A stretch of 7,536 nt of DNA from Clostridia bacterium (GTDB lineage: Bacteria > Bacillota > Clostridia > Christensenellales > UBA1242). Shown piece by piece: positions 1 through 4,918 of this stretch (positions are counted from its first letter, which is position 1; every line of letters starts with the position of its first letter). A model generated the notes under the pieces. That model had not been told where the DNA came from. It did not search any database and saw nothing but the letters and a program-made list of their open reading frames with translations. The position numbers were made by a program, and so were the translations under genes. Location: contig JAFQBZ010000036.1 of the NCBI GenBank assembly GCA_017399515.1, positions 1 through 7,536 on the forward strand. The letters run 5' to 3'.

Positions 1-136
1 CAATAATTTGAGCATAAATCTCATTTGTTGAACGATAAACATTAAGTCTAGGCATATCAGCAGTACCTTTCAAGGTATGTCTAATACGACTATGTTTTGC
101 TTTTCTAACTTCATTTTTGTCTACTTTCTTAAACAT
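1..136 (-). CDS. rplR: 50S ribosomal protein L18, partial (3' end outside window)
   Basis: Only the first 45 codons are present; the reading frame runs off base 1. L18 is a 5S rRNA-binding protein of the large-subunit central protuberance, working with L5 and L25-type partners. The visible part has the expected basic, Lys/Arg-rich N-terminal arm (residues 1-20) followed by the family's G-T-A-x-x-P-R-L-x-V-Y-R-S-x-x-x-I-Y-A-Q core at about residues 24-43. The ATG start is fixed by an SD AAGGAG at 144-149 that begins within the L6 stop codon, with 11 bases between L6 and L18. Position directly after L6 is the normal spc order, and S5 would be expected next. Identification is from recalled family sequence; the remaining two thirds of the protein cannot be assessed. 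Confidence 0.95.
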   Translation of the reverse strand, partial: MFKKVDKNEVRKAKHSRIRHTLKGTADMPRLNVYRSTNEIYAQII

Positions 137-143
137 AACTCTA

Positions 144-149
144 CTCCTT
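144..149 (-). promoter_or_regulatory. Shine-Dalgarno site of L18, overlapping the L6 stop
   Basis: On the minus strand the L6 stop TAA is directly extended to TAAGGAG, so the last two bases of the stop are the first bases of the SD. The SD lies 7 bases before the L18 ATG. It selects this ATG as the L18 start and suggests that ribosomes ending L6 re-initiate on L18. Confidence 0.75.
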
Positions 150-705
150 ACTTCTTACCTGTTTTCTTAATTTCTTTTCTTCTAACATGTTCGTTAGTAT
201 AGTAGATACCATATCCATGATATGGTTCAACTTTCTTGTTAGCCTTAATATCTGCTGCAAATTGACCAACTTGTTCTTTGTTGATGCCTGCAACTAAAAT
301 TTCAGTTGCTGATGGACATGTAACAGTTAAACCTGCTGGAATTTCCATATTTACAGGGTGTGAAAAACCGATATTTAAAACTAATTTGTTGCCTTGAACA
401 GCACATTTGTAACCTACACCGTTAATAGTAACAGATTTTGTGAATCCTGTTGAAACACCTGTAACCATGTTAGCGATGAGTGCACGATATAAACCGTGTT
501 TTGCATTTGTATCTTTTTGATTGTCATTAGCGACTAATAAAATAGCGTTTTTACCTGCTTGTTCTACCTTTGTAACTGAAATGTTACCAAGAACTTGTTG
601 CTTAAGTTCGCCTTTTGGACCTTTAACAGCAACAACATTTGATGCATCAACATCAACAGTAACATTTTCTGGGAGAACAATCGGAGCTTTACCAATACGA
701 CTCAT
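148..705 (-). CDS. rplF: 50S ribosomal protein L6
   Basis: 185 residues, slightly longer than the usual 176-180. L6 binds 23S rRNA near the sarcin-ricin loop, beside the factor-binding site. The N-terminus (M-S-R-I-G-K-x-P-I-x-L-P) and the V-K-G-P-K-G-E-L motif at about residues 27-34 are typical of the first of two duplicated alpha/beta domains. The second domain holds V-x-G-V-G-Y-K near 95-100, and the protein ends in a basic V-R-R-K-E-x-K-K-T-G-K-K tail. The C-terminal family signature, normally P-Y-K-G-K-G, reads P-Y-H-G-Y-G here (residues 161-166), so two normally conserved lysines are replaced; the frame is otherwise intact. The SD AAGGAGG (716-722) overlaps the S8 stop, with a 15-base spacer. 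The identification is certain. Confidence 0.98.
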   Translation of the reverse strand: MSRIGKAPIVLPENVTVDVDASNVVAVKGPKGELKQQVLGNISVTKVEQAGKNAILLVANDNQKDTNAKHGLYRALIANMVTGVSTGFTKSVTINGVGYKCAVQGNKLVLNIGFSHPVNMEIPAGLTVTCPSATEILVAGINKEQVGQFAADIKANKKVEPYHGYGIYYTNEHVRRKEIKKTGKK

Positions 706-720
706 ACTCTTCTATCCTCC

Positions 721-1113
721 TTACCATACATAGGCGAGAACTTCGCCACCAATACCGAGCTTTCTAGCTTCTCTGTCTGTCATAACACCCTTAGATGTTG
801 AAACAATAACAATACCAAGACCACCAAGAACTTTTGGTAAATCTTGAGCACCAGCATAGATTCTTCTACCTGGTTTAGAAACTCTTTTAAGTCCAGTAAT
901 AACTTTTGATTTGTTTACATATTTCAAGCTAATAACAAGATTTTTATTTTTGCCAGCATCAACTTCTTCGAATGCAGAAATGTAACCTTCATCAAGCAAG
1001 ATTTGTGCAATTGATTTCTTCATGATTGAAGTTTCAAGTGTAACAGTTTCATGTCTTGCTGTTTGAGCATTTCTAATTCTTGTGAGCATATCTGCGATAG
1101 AATCATTAACCAT
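721..1113 (-). CDS. rpsH: 30S ribosomal protein S8
   Basis: 130 residues, full length for the family. S8 binds the central domain of 16S rRNA (helices 21 and 25 region) early in 30S assembly; in E. coli it also represses the spc mRNA near the start of the L5 gene. The N-terminal I-A-D-M-L-T-R-I-R-N-A motif (residues 6-16) and the C-terminal RNA-binding S-T-S-K-G-V-M-T-D-R-E-A-R segment (residues 105-117) followed by G-G-E-V-x-x-Y-V-W are textbook S8. The SD AGGAGG at 1125-1130 lies 11 bases before the ATG, at the long end of normal. The 20-base spacer from S14 shows no other signal. Whether S8 autoregulates in this organism cannot be judged: I see no clear copy of its rRNA site in the short spacers. 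Confidence 0.98.
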   Translation of the reverse strand: MVNDSIADMLTRIRNAQTARHETVTLETSIMKKSIAQILLDEGYISAFEEVDAGKNKNLVISLKYVNKSKVITGLKRVSKPGRRIYAGAQDLPKVLGGLGIVIVSTSKGVMTDREARKLGIGGEVLAYVW

Positions 1114-1133
1114 TTTCTTCTTTTCCTCCTATA

Positions 1134-1319
1134 TTACCAGCTAGATTTTTTAATTCCAGGAATTTGACCTTTATATGCAAGTTCTCTAAAACAGATACGG
1201 CAGATGCCATATTTTCTAAGAACTGAATGAGGTCTTCCACAAATTGAACATCTTGTGTATTCACGAGTTTTATATTTTTGTGGAGCCTGTTGTTTATTAA
1301 TCATTGATTTTTTTGCCAT
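1134..1319 (-). CDS. rpsN: 30S ribosomal protein S14, short zinc-binding type
   Basis: 61 residues: the short, zinc-binding (C+) class, also called type Z or rpsZ, rather than the roughly 100-residue cysteine-free form. The zinc ribbon is C24-x2-C27 and C40-x2-C43, with the typical R-P-H-S-V-x-R-K-Y-G-I-C-R-I-C-F-R-E-L surroundings. The C-terminal G-x-I-P-G-I-K-K-S-S-W is diagnostic. S14 sits in the 30S head next to S3 and S10 and helps late assembly of the 16S 3' domain. It lies between L5 and S8 as in most Bacillota. The SD AAGGAG (1326-1331) is 6 bases from the ATG. The 30-base spacer from L5 is the longest in the window and shows no promoter or hairpin that I can support. Confidence 0.98.
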   Translation of the reverse strand: MAKKSMINKQQAPQKYKTREYTRCSICGRPHSVLRKYGICRICFRELAYKGQIPGIKKSSW

Positions 1320-1349
1320 TTTTCTCTCCTTGCTTACCTTAATTTCTCG

Positions 1350-1916
1350 CTAGGCCTTAAAAGGCATTCCCATAAGTTTGAGAAGCACTCTAGCTTCATT
1401 GTCAGTTTTTGCAGTTGTAACGAAATTGATATCAAAACCTCTAATCTTTTCGATCTTATCATAGATAATTTCTGGGAAGATTAATTGTTCTTTAATACCA
1501 TATGAATAGTTACCTCTACCATCAAAACCTGTGGTAGCATCAATACCTCTAAAGTCACGAACTTTTGGAAGCGCGATAGCAATAAGTCTATCTAAGAATT
1601 CATACATTCTGTTTCCACGAAGAGTAACTTTAGCACCAACTTTTTGACCTTCACGAAGTTTAAAGTTTGCAATAGATTTTTTAGCAGATGTAACAACTGG
1701 TTTTTGTCCAGAAATAGAAGCAAGTTCTTCAACAGCAATGTTGAAACTCTTAGAGTTGTCTTTTTCTGCACCAAGTCCCATGCTTAAAACGATTTTTTCG
1801 ATTTTTGGAACTTCGTTAATGTTTTTGTAACCGAACTCTTTTAAGAGTGCAGGAACTACTTCATTAACATATTTGTCTTTTAATCTAACGCCTGTTTCGA
1901 TTTTCTTTGTTGCCAT
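1350..1916 (-). CDS. rplE: 50S ribosomal protein L5
   Basis: 188 residues, against a usual length near 180; the difference is mostly a few extra residues before the L-K-x-K-Y motif at the N-terminus. L5 binds 5S rRNA in the central protuberance, with L18, and contacts the P-site tRNA and S13 across the subunit bridge. Recognisable motifs are G-Q-K-P-V-x-T-x-A-K-K-S-I-A-x-F-K-x-R-x-G (residues 70-90), R-x-x-x-M-Y-E-F-L-D-R-L (103-111), L-P-x-V-R-D-F-R-G (116-124) and F-P-E-I (147-150). The C-terminal end is T-D-x-E-A-R-x-L-L-x-x-x-x-x-P-F. Start: only 6 bases separate it from the L24 stop, and its SD lies inside the L24 coding region, so it is probably coupled to L24. The stop is TAG. Confidence 0.98.
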   Translation of the reverse strand: MATKKIETGVRLKDKYVNEVVPALLKEFGYKNINEVPKIEKIVLSMGLGAEKDNSKSFNIAVEELASISGQKPVVTSAKKSIANFKLREGQKVGAKVTLRGNRMYEFLDRLIAIALPKVRDFRGIDATTGFDGRGNYSYGIKEQLIFPEIIYDKIEKIRGFDINFVTTAKTDNEARVLLKLMGMPFKA

Positions 1917-1922
1917 AATTTT

Positions 1923-2441
1923 CTACACTCCTCTTTGAGCACTTCTACCAGTTTGTGGCTTTTTTGCTACTGCAACTTTTGTTGCTTTTTCTTCAGACTT
2001 AACTGATTTTGTAACTTTCGACTTTTCTGTTTTAGCAGTTTTTTCTGCTTTCTTTGTTTCTTTTGCTTCAGCAGTTTCTGCTTTAGCAGCTTTTTTTACT
2101 TTTGCATCTTTGCTGAATTTAACATCTAAAACAGCACCGCATTTTGGGCAAACTCTAACCTTTTTGCCATCAACAACTGTGTGTTTAACACGAATTGCTT
2201 TATCACATTTAGAGCAGATAACATTAACATTAGAAACATCAATAGTTCCTTCAGTTTTAATGATTTCACTCTTATCTTGAGCAGTTCTAGCCTTTTTTGC
2301 TTTGGTGATAATGTTAACACCTTCAACAATAAGTCTAACTGAATCTTTATTTTTCTTTACTGCGAGTACCTTTCCCTTTTTACCAGAGTCTTTTCCGGAA
2401 TTAACTAAAACGGTATCGCCTACTTTAACACTAACCTTCAT
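1923..2441 (-). CDS. rplX: 50S ribosomal protein L24 with long C-terminal Lys/Ala/Glu/Thr tail
   Basis: 172 residues, far longer than the usual 100-115. L24 is an assembly initiator of the 50S subunit, binding the 5' domain of 23S rRNA, and sits at the rim of the peptide exit tunnel. Residues 1-108 are a normal L24: a KOW domain (V-x-V-G-D-T-V-x-V-x-S-G-K-D-x-G-K-x-G-K-V), V-E-G-V-N (39-43), and the four-cysteine C+ variant with C76-x2-C79 and C98-x2-C101. Residues 109-172 are an added low-complexity tail built almost wholly from K, A, E, T, S and V, with repeated A-E-(K)-T-A units. The frame is open with no frameshift, and the tail's last codons carry the SD of L5, so it is translated rather than an artefact. 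Its SD TAGGAGG (2450-2456) contains the L14 stop codon. Confidence 0.96.
   Translation of the reverse strand: MKVSVKVGDTVLVNSGKDSGKKGKVLAVKKNKDSVRLIVEGVNIITKAKKARTAQDKSEIIKTEGTIDVSNVNVICSKCDKAIRVKHTVVDGKKVRVCPKCGAVLDVKFSKDAKVKKAAKAETAEAKETKKAEKTAKTEKSKVTKSVKSEEKATKVAVAKKPQTGRSAQRGV
1926..2117 (-). repeat. Low-complexity tail-coding region of L24
   Basis: This stretch encodes residues 109-172 of L24. It is purine-rich on the coding strand (runs of AAA, GCA, GAA and ACT codons) and contains related short units, for example minus-strand copies of AGCAG-A(3-6)-CTGCT-type sequence at 2034-2049 and 2070-2082. The repetition suggests growth by slippage or small duplications, but the copies are imperfect, so this is inference. 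Confidence 0.5.
1928..1934 (-). promoter_or_regulatory. Shine-Dalgarno site of L5 inside the L24 gene
   Basis: AGAGGAG on the minus strand, 11 bases before the L5 ATG. It falls in the final codons of L24 (R-G-V, then TAG), so the site is only free between passing ribosomes. It supports the chosen L5 start and coupling of L5 to L24 translation. Confidence 0.7.
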
Positions 2442-2453
2442 TTATCCTTCCTC

Positions 2454-2825
2454 CTATAAAACTTCTGGTGCAAGTGAAATGATCTTCATAAATTTTGGAT
2501 TAGCACGAAGTTCACGAGCAACAGGTCCAAAGATACGAGTACCTTTTGGATTACCATCATTATTGATAATAACTGCAGCATTGTCGTCAAATTTGATGTA
2601 ACTGCCGTCTTCTCTACGAACGCCCTTTGTTGATCTTACGATAACAGCGGTAACAACATCACCCTTTTTAATAGCAGCGCCTGGTGTAGCAGATTTAACA
2701 GAAGCCTTAATAATGTCGCCAATATTAGCAGTTTTAACAACTGATCCACCGGTAACGTGGAAACACATAATTTCTTTAGCACCTGAGTTGTCAGCAACTC
2801 TAAGTCTAGTTTGTGGTTGTATCAT
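2454..2825 (-). CDS. rplN: 50S ribosomal protein L14
   Basis: 123 residues, the normal length (122-123). L14 binds 23S rRNA and forms intersubunit bridges with 16S rRNA; together with L19 it makes part of the subunit interface, and the silencing factor RsfS docks on it in many bacteria. The opening M-I-Q-x-Q-T-R-L-x-V-A-D-N-S-G-A (residues 1-16) and the segments K-K-G-D-V-V-x-A-V-I-V-R (53-64), R-R-x-D-G-S-Y-I-x-F-D (70-80), P-K-G-T-R-I-F-G-P-V-A-R-E-L-R (93-107) and S-L-A-P-E-V-L are all conserved. The SD TAGGAG (2835-2840) lies in a 19-base spacer after S17. In E. coli this is where the separate spc promoter lies; here there is no space for one. The TAG stop forms part of the L24 SD. Confidence 0.98.
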   Translation of the reverse strand: MIQPQTRLRVADNSGAKEIMCFHVTGGSVVKTANIGDIIKASVKSATPGAAIKKGDVVTAVIVRSTKGVRREDGSYIKFDDNAAVIINNDGNPKGTRIFGPVARELRANPKFMKIISLAPEVL

Positions 2826-2844
2826 AACTAATTTCTCCTACTCA

Positions 2845-3111
2845 TTATTTAACTTTTTCAACAATACGAACAAGTCTCCATCTCTTATCTTTGCTGATTG
2901 GACGAGTTTCAGCAATTTCAACTGTATCGCCAATATCACAAATGTTTTCAGGATCGTCTGCTTTAACTTTTGTTGAGTGATTAAGTGTTTTTCCGTATAC
3001 AGGGTGTAAAACCTTTGTTTTGATAAGAACTACGATTGTTTTGTCCATTTTATTAGAAACAACTTCACCGATTCTTGTTTTTCTTTCATTTCTTACGATT
3101 TCATTTGCCAT
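2845..3111 (-). CDS. rpsQ: 30S ribosomal protein S17
   Basis: 88 residues, a usual length for the family. S17 is an OB-fold protein that binds the 5' domain of 16S rRNA (helices 7 and 11) and is a primary assembly protein. Visible motifs are R-K-x-R-x-G-x-V-V-S-x-K-M-D-K-T-I-V-V (residues 10-28), H-P-x-Y-G-K near 36-41, and the signature G-D-x-V-x-I-x-E-x-R-P-x-S-K-x-K-x-x-x-L-V (61-81). Its ribosome binding site is the weakest in the cluster: AAGGTG (3119-3124), overlapping the L29 stop, against GGAGG-type sites elsewhere. Translation may therefore lean on coupling to L29, 11 bases upstream. The identification is certain. Confidence 0.98.
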   Translation of the reverse strand: MANEIVRNERKTRIGEVVSNKMDKTIVVLIKTKVLHPVYGKTLNHSTKVKADDPENICDIGDTVEIAETRPISKDKRWRLVRIVEKVK

Positions 3112-3118
3112 ACTTTTT

Positions 3119-3124
3119 CACCTT
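3119..3124 (-). promoter_or_regulatory. Weak Shine-Dalgarno site of S17
   Basis: AAGGTG on the minus strand, 7 bases before the S17 ATG and overlapping the L29 TAA stop. It is the only site in the window lacking a GGAG or GAGG core. Placement is right for an SD, but pairing with the 16S tail would be weaker than for its neighbours. Confidence 0.6.
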
Positions 3125-3389
3125 AACCTTTAACTTCTGCATCGACTTTTGCAGATTTTTTTGTTGTTTTCTTTGGAGCCGCTTTTGGAGCCTCAACCAT
3201 TCCAAGTTCTCTTTGTCTCATAACGGTTTTAACTCTAGCAATGTTTCTCTTGCAAACTGAAATTTGCATATTGTTTGCTAAACTTCCTGTTGCATGAGTG
3301 AATCTTAAATTGAATAATTCAGACTTAAGACTTGCAAGTTTTTCAGCAAGTTCTTTATCTGTTAATGAACTAATTTCATTGATTTTCAT
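3123..3389 (-). CDS. rpmC: 50S ribosomal protein L29 with C-terminal extension
   Basis: 88 residues; most bacterial L29 proteins have 62-70. L29 is a small helical hairpin at the rim of the peptide exit tunnel, next to L23, near the docking sites of trigger factor and signal recognition particle. Residues 1-63 are standard: M-K-x-x-E-I-x-x-L-T-D-x-E-L, then L-K-x-E-L-F-N-L-R-F-x-x-A-T-G (residues 21-35), then R-x-I-A-R-V-K-T-V-x-R-x-R-E-L-G (48-63). Residues 64-88 form an extra Lys/Ala/Pro/Thr-rich tail resembling in composition the L24 tail. Only 2 bases separate it from the L16 stop, and its SD (3400-3406) lies within L16. The tail is in frame and followed by a normal stop, so it is not a sequencing frameshift by appearance. 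Confidence 0.97.
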   Translation of the reverse strand: MKINEISSLTDKELAEKLASLKSELFNLRFTHATGSLANNMQISVCKRNIARVKTVMRQRELGMVEAPKAAPKKTTKKSAKVDAEVKG

Positions 3390-3391
3390 AA

Positions 3392-3835
3392 TTATTCAGC
3401 CTCCTTCTCGGTAGCAGCTGCTTCTTGTGCTTCTCTTGAAATAATCTTTGTAGCGCAAGGAAGTTTGTATTGTGCTTTCTTAAGAGCCTTAATCATTAAC
3501 TCTTTAGAGTTAGCAGTAACTTCAAAAATAACTCTACCTGGTTTAACGACAGCAACCCAATATTCTGGAGAACCTTTACCAGAACCCATACGAGTATCTG
3601 CAGGTTTCTTTGTTACTGGTTTGTCTGGGAAAACATCAATCCAAACTTTACCACCTCTTTGGAAGCATCTGTTGATTGCGATACGACCAGATTCAAGTTG
3701 GTTTGATGTCATCCAACATGGTTCAAGAGCAACAAGACCATATTCACCGTAAGCAAGTTTGTTGCCACGAGTAGCCTTTCCTGTCATTCTGCCTCTTTGA
3801 ACTTTTCTTCTTTTAACTCTTTTTGGCATTAACAT
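3392..3835 (-). CDS. rplP: 50S ribosomal protein L16
   Basis: 147 residues, a little longer than the usual 137-145 because of a short Ala/Glu-rich end (A-Q-E-A-A-A-T-E-K-E-A-E). L16 is a late-assembly 50S protein near the A site and helps position aminoacyl-tRNA. The M-L-M-P-K-R-V-K opening, R-G-R-M-x-G (14-19), F-G-E-Y-G-like segment at 29-33 and W-I-x-V-F-P-D-K-P-x-T-K-K-P (65-78) are conserved. R82-M-G-S-G-K-G matches the conserved loop that in E. coli holds the hydroxylated Arg81. Two ATGs are possible (codons 1 and 3); the first is preferred because a perfect SD lies 10 bases upstream, whereas it is 16 bases from the second. One base separates the gene from the S3 stop (TAATATG), indicating coupling. 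Confidence 0.98.
   Translation of the reverse strand: MLMPKRVKRRKVQRGRMTGKATRGNKLAYGEYGLVALEPCWMTSNQLESGRIAINRCFQRGGKVWIDVFPDKPVTKKPADTRMGSGKGSPEYWVAVVKPGRVIFEVTANSKELMIKALKKAQYKLPCATKIISREAQEAAATEKEAE
3400..3406 (-). promoter_or_regulatory. Shine-Dalgarno site of L29 inside the L16 gene
   Basis: AAGGAGG on the minus strand, 10 bases before the L29 ATG. It is read in L16 as the Lys-Glu-Ala codons near the C-terminus, so the end of the L16 protein is partly set by the needs of L29 initiation. Confidence 0.75.
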
Positions 3836-3836
3836 A

Positions 3837-4508
3837 TTAGTTCTTACCTCCTTCTACATTTTTAGCGAGGTTAACTTTACCAAGGATTTCTCCTTTGTAA
3901 ATCCAAACTTTAACACCAAGTCTTCCATAGATTGTGCCTTCAGCGAAGCCATAATCGATGTCTGCTCTAAGTGTTTGAAGTGGAATTGAACCATAGTGTA
4001 ATGTTTCACTTCTAGCGATTTCAGCATTGTTGATACGGCCAGAAACCATAACTTTAACACCTTTAACGCCAGCCTTTTGACATCTTGCAATTGCTTGTTT
4101 CATTGCACGACGACAAACGATTCTTTGATCTAATTGTTGAGCAATACTTTCAGCAACGAGTTGTGCATCAAGGTCAGGAGTTTTAATTTCAATAACATTG
4201 ATATTAACTTCCTTCTTTCCTGCTACTTTAGAAATAGCAGCCTTCATAGCCTCAACACCTGCACCTTTTTGACCGATAACCATACCAGGTCTAGAAGTAT
4301 AGAGTGAAAGTAAAACTTTATTTTCATTGCTTCTTTCAATAACTACTTTTGAAATTCCACAATTTTTATATTTGTTTTCAATGAATTCACGAATTTTGTT
4401 ATCTTCAAGAATGTAAGCAGCCATATGCTTTTTATCAGCAATCCAGTTGCTATCCCAACTCTTGTTAATACCAACTCTAATTCCGTGTGGATTAACTTTT
4501 TGTCCCAT
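3837..4508 (-). CDS. rpsC: 30S ribosomal protein S3
   Basis: 223 residues, within the usual range (about 210-235). S3 forms the mRNA entry pore on the 30S head with S4 and S5 and contributes to mRNA unwinding. The M-G-Q-K-V-N-P-x-G-I-R-x-G start is diagnostic. The type-2 KH domain carries the G-x-x-G loop at G79-Q-K-G82, preceded by S-R-P-G. R133, R134 and K137 match the basic residues implicated in E. coli S3 helicase activity. The C-terminal domain has I-P-L-Q-T-L-R-A-D-I-D-Y-G-F-A-E and G-V-K-V-W-I-Y-K-G-E, a wording I associate with Clostridia-type sequences. The SD AAGGAGG (4513-4519) lies within an 18-base spacer from L22. The last codons (E-G-G-K) contain the L16 SD. Confidence 0.98.
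   Translation of the reverse strand: MGQKVNPHGIRVGINKSWDSNWIADKKHMAAYILEDNKIREFIENKYKNCGISKVVIERSNENKVLLSLYTSRPGMVIGQKGAGVEAMKAAISKVAGKKEVNINVIEIKTPDLDAQLVAESIAQQLDQRIVCRRAMKQAIARCQKAGVKGVKVMVSGRINNAEIARSETLHYGSIPLQTLRADIDYGFAEGTIYGRLGVKVWIYKGEILGKVNLAKNVEGGKN
3846..3854 (-). promoter_or_regulatory. Shine-Dalgarno site of L16 inside the S3 gene
   Basis: GAAGGAGGT on the minus strand, a near-full match to the anti-SD complement, 10 bases before the first L16 ATG. It is read in S3 as Glu-Gly-Gly. Its distance favours the first of the two nearby L16 ATGs. Confidence 0.8.
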
Positions 4509-4526
4509 ATTTCCTCCTTGACCTTA

Positions 4527-4916
4527 TTAAGCCTTTTTCTCATCAAGAATAATTGTGATGTGGCTTGTTCTTTTCTTGATTGAGTGTGCTCTACCCTTGC
4601 TTACAGGTTGGAATCTTTTTAAAGTTGCAGCCCCGTCAGCATAGCATTCAGCAACATATAAGTTTGCTTTGTTCATACCTAAATTGTTTTCTGCGTTAGC
4701 ACCAGCGCTTTCTAATACTTTAACAGCATATTCAGCACCAACATTTGGCATATTCTTTAAAATAGCAAGTGCCATTGCATAGTCCTTACCACGAATGAGG
4801 TTAAGAACGATTCTTACCTTTGATGGAGAAACTCCAAGATTTTTAGCGATTGCTCTAGGTCTTTTATCAGCATTTTGAGCATTTCTTTCTGCTCTTTCTC
4901 TTTGTCTTGTAGCCAT
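4527..4916 (-). CDS. rplV: 50S ribosomal protein L22 with N-terminal extension
   Basis: 129 residues against about 110 in E. coli and B. subtilis. L22 binds all domains of 23S rRNA; its long beta-hairpin lines the exit tunnel and its globular part is at the tunnel rim. The core starts near residue 22 and shows S-P-x-K-V-R-x-V-x-x-L-I-R-G-K (residues 30-44). It ends with the hairpin and signature R-F-Q-P-x-S-K-G-R-A-x-x-I-x-K-R-T-S-H-I-T (101-121). Residues 1-21 are an extra, strongly charged stretch rich in Arg, Asn and Ala. This start is supported by the SD GGAGGT (4922-4927) and a TAATG overlap with the S19 stop, and the next Met is only at residue 47, inside the core. The L-K-R-F hairpin tip shows no deletion of the kind linked to macrolide resistance. 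Confidence 0.98.
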   Translation of the reverse strand: MATRQRERAERNAQNADKRPRAIAKNLGVSPSKVRIVLNLIRGKDYAMALAILKNMPNVGAEYAVKVLESAGANAENNLGMNKANLYVAECYADGAATLKRFQPVSKGRAHSIKKRTSHITIILDEKKA

Positions 4917-4918
4917 TA
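4914..4918 (-). promoter_or_regulatory. TAATG stop/start overlap between S19 and L22
   Basis: The S19 stop TAA and the L22 start ATG share one A at 4916. The L22 SD GGAGGT (4922-4927) lies within the last S19 codons, 5 bases from the ATG. This is a standard termination-reinitiation layout and fixes the L22 start including its N-terminal extension. Confidence 0.75.

Noticed and set aside
205..226. Hairpin in L6 as a transcription terminator
   Set aside because: It is AT-rich, within a coding sequence, and has no following U-tract in either direction.
1320..1349. Longest spacer (L5/S14) as a promoter or S8 repressor site
   Set aside because: Thirty bases hold only the SD AAGGAG and an AT-rich stretch; no -35/-10 pair or stable stem-loop can be supported.
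1592..1774. Minus-strand Leu/Lys-rich frame inside L5
   Set aside because: Out-of-frame reading of L5; the Leu-rich character comes from shifted Lys/Glu codons.
2024..2100. T-rich runs with short inverted repeats on the plus strand as a terminator or regulatory RNA
   Set aside because: They are the complement of Lys/Ala/Glu codons of the L24 tail; the stems are only 5 bp and there is no plus-strand gene to terminate.
2302..2601. Plus-strand open frame across the L24/L14 junction
   Set aside because: Antisense to two conserved genes, resembles no protein I recognise, and has low-complexity Ser/Thr/Phe/Leu content typical of antisense frames of AT-rich Lys-rich genes.
2713..2976. Plus-strand open frame opposite L14 and S17
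   Set aside because: Antisense shadow; it spans a gene junction and shows no recognisable family motif.
3465..3752. Plus-strand open frame opposite L16
   Set aside because: Lies wholly inside a conserved gene on the other strand and has no family resemblance.
3827..3829. Second ATG as the L16 start (M-P-K-R)
   Set aside because: The SD at 3846-3854 is 16 bases from it but 10 from the first ATG, and M-L-M-P-K-R is the usual L16 opening.
4343..4546. Minus-strand frame overlapping the L22/S3 junction
   Set aside because: It is an alternative reading frame of the strongly supported S3 and L22 genes and has no independent conservation.
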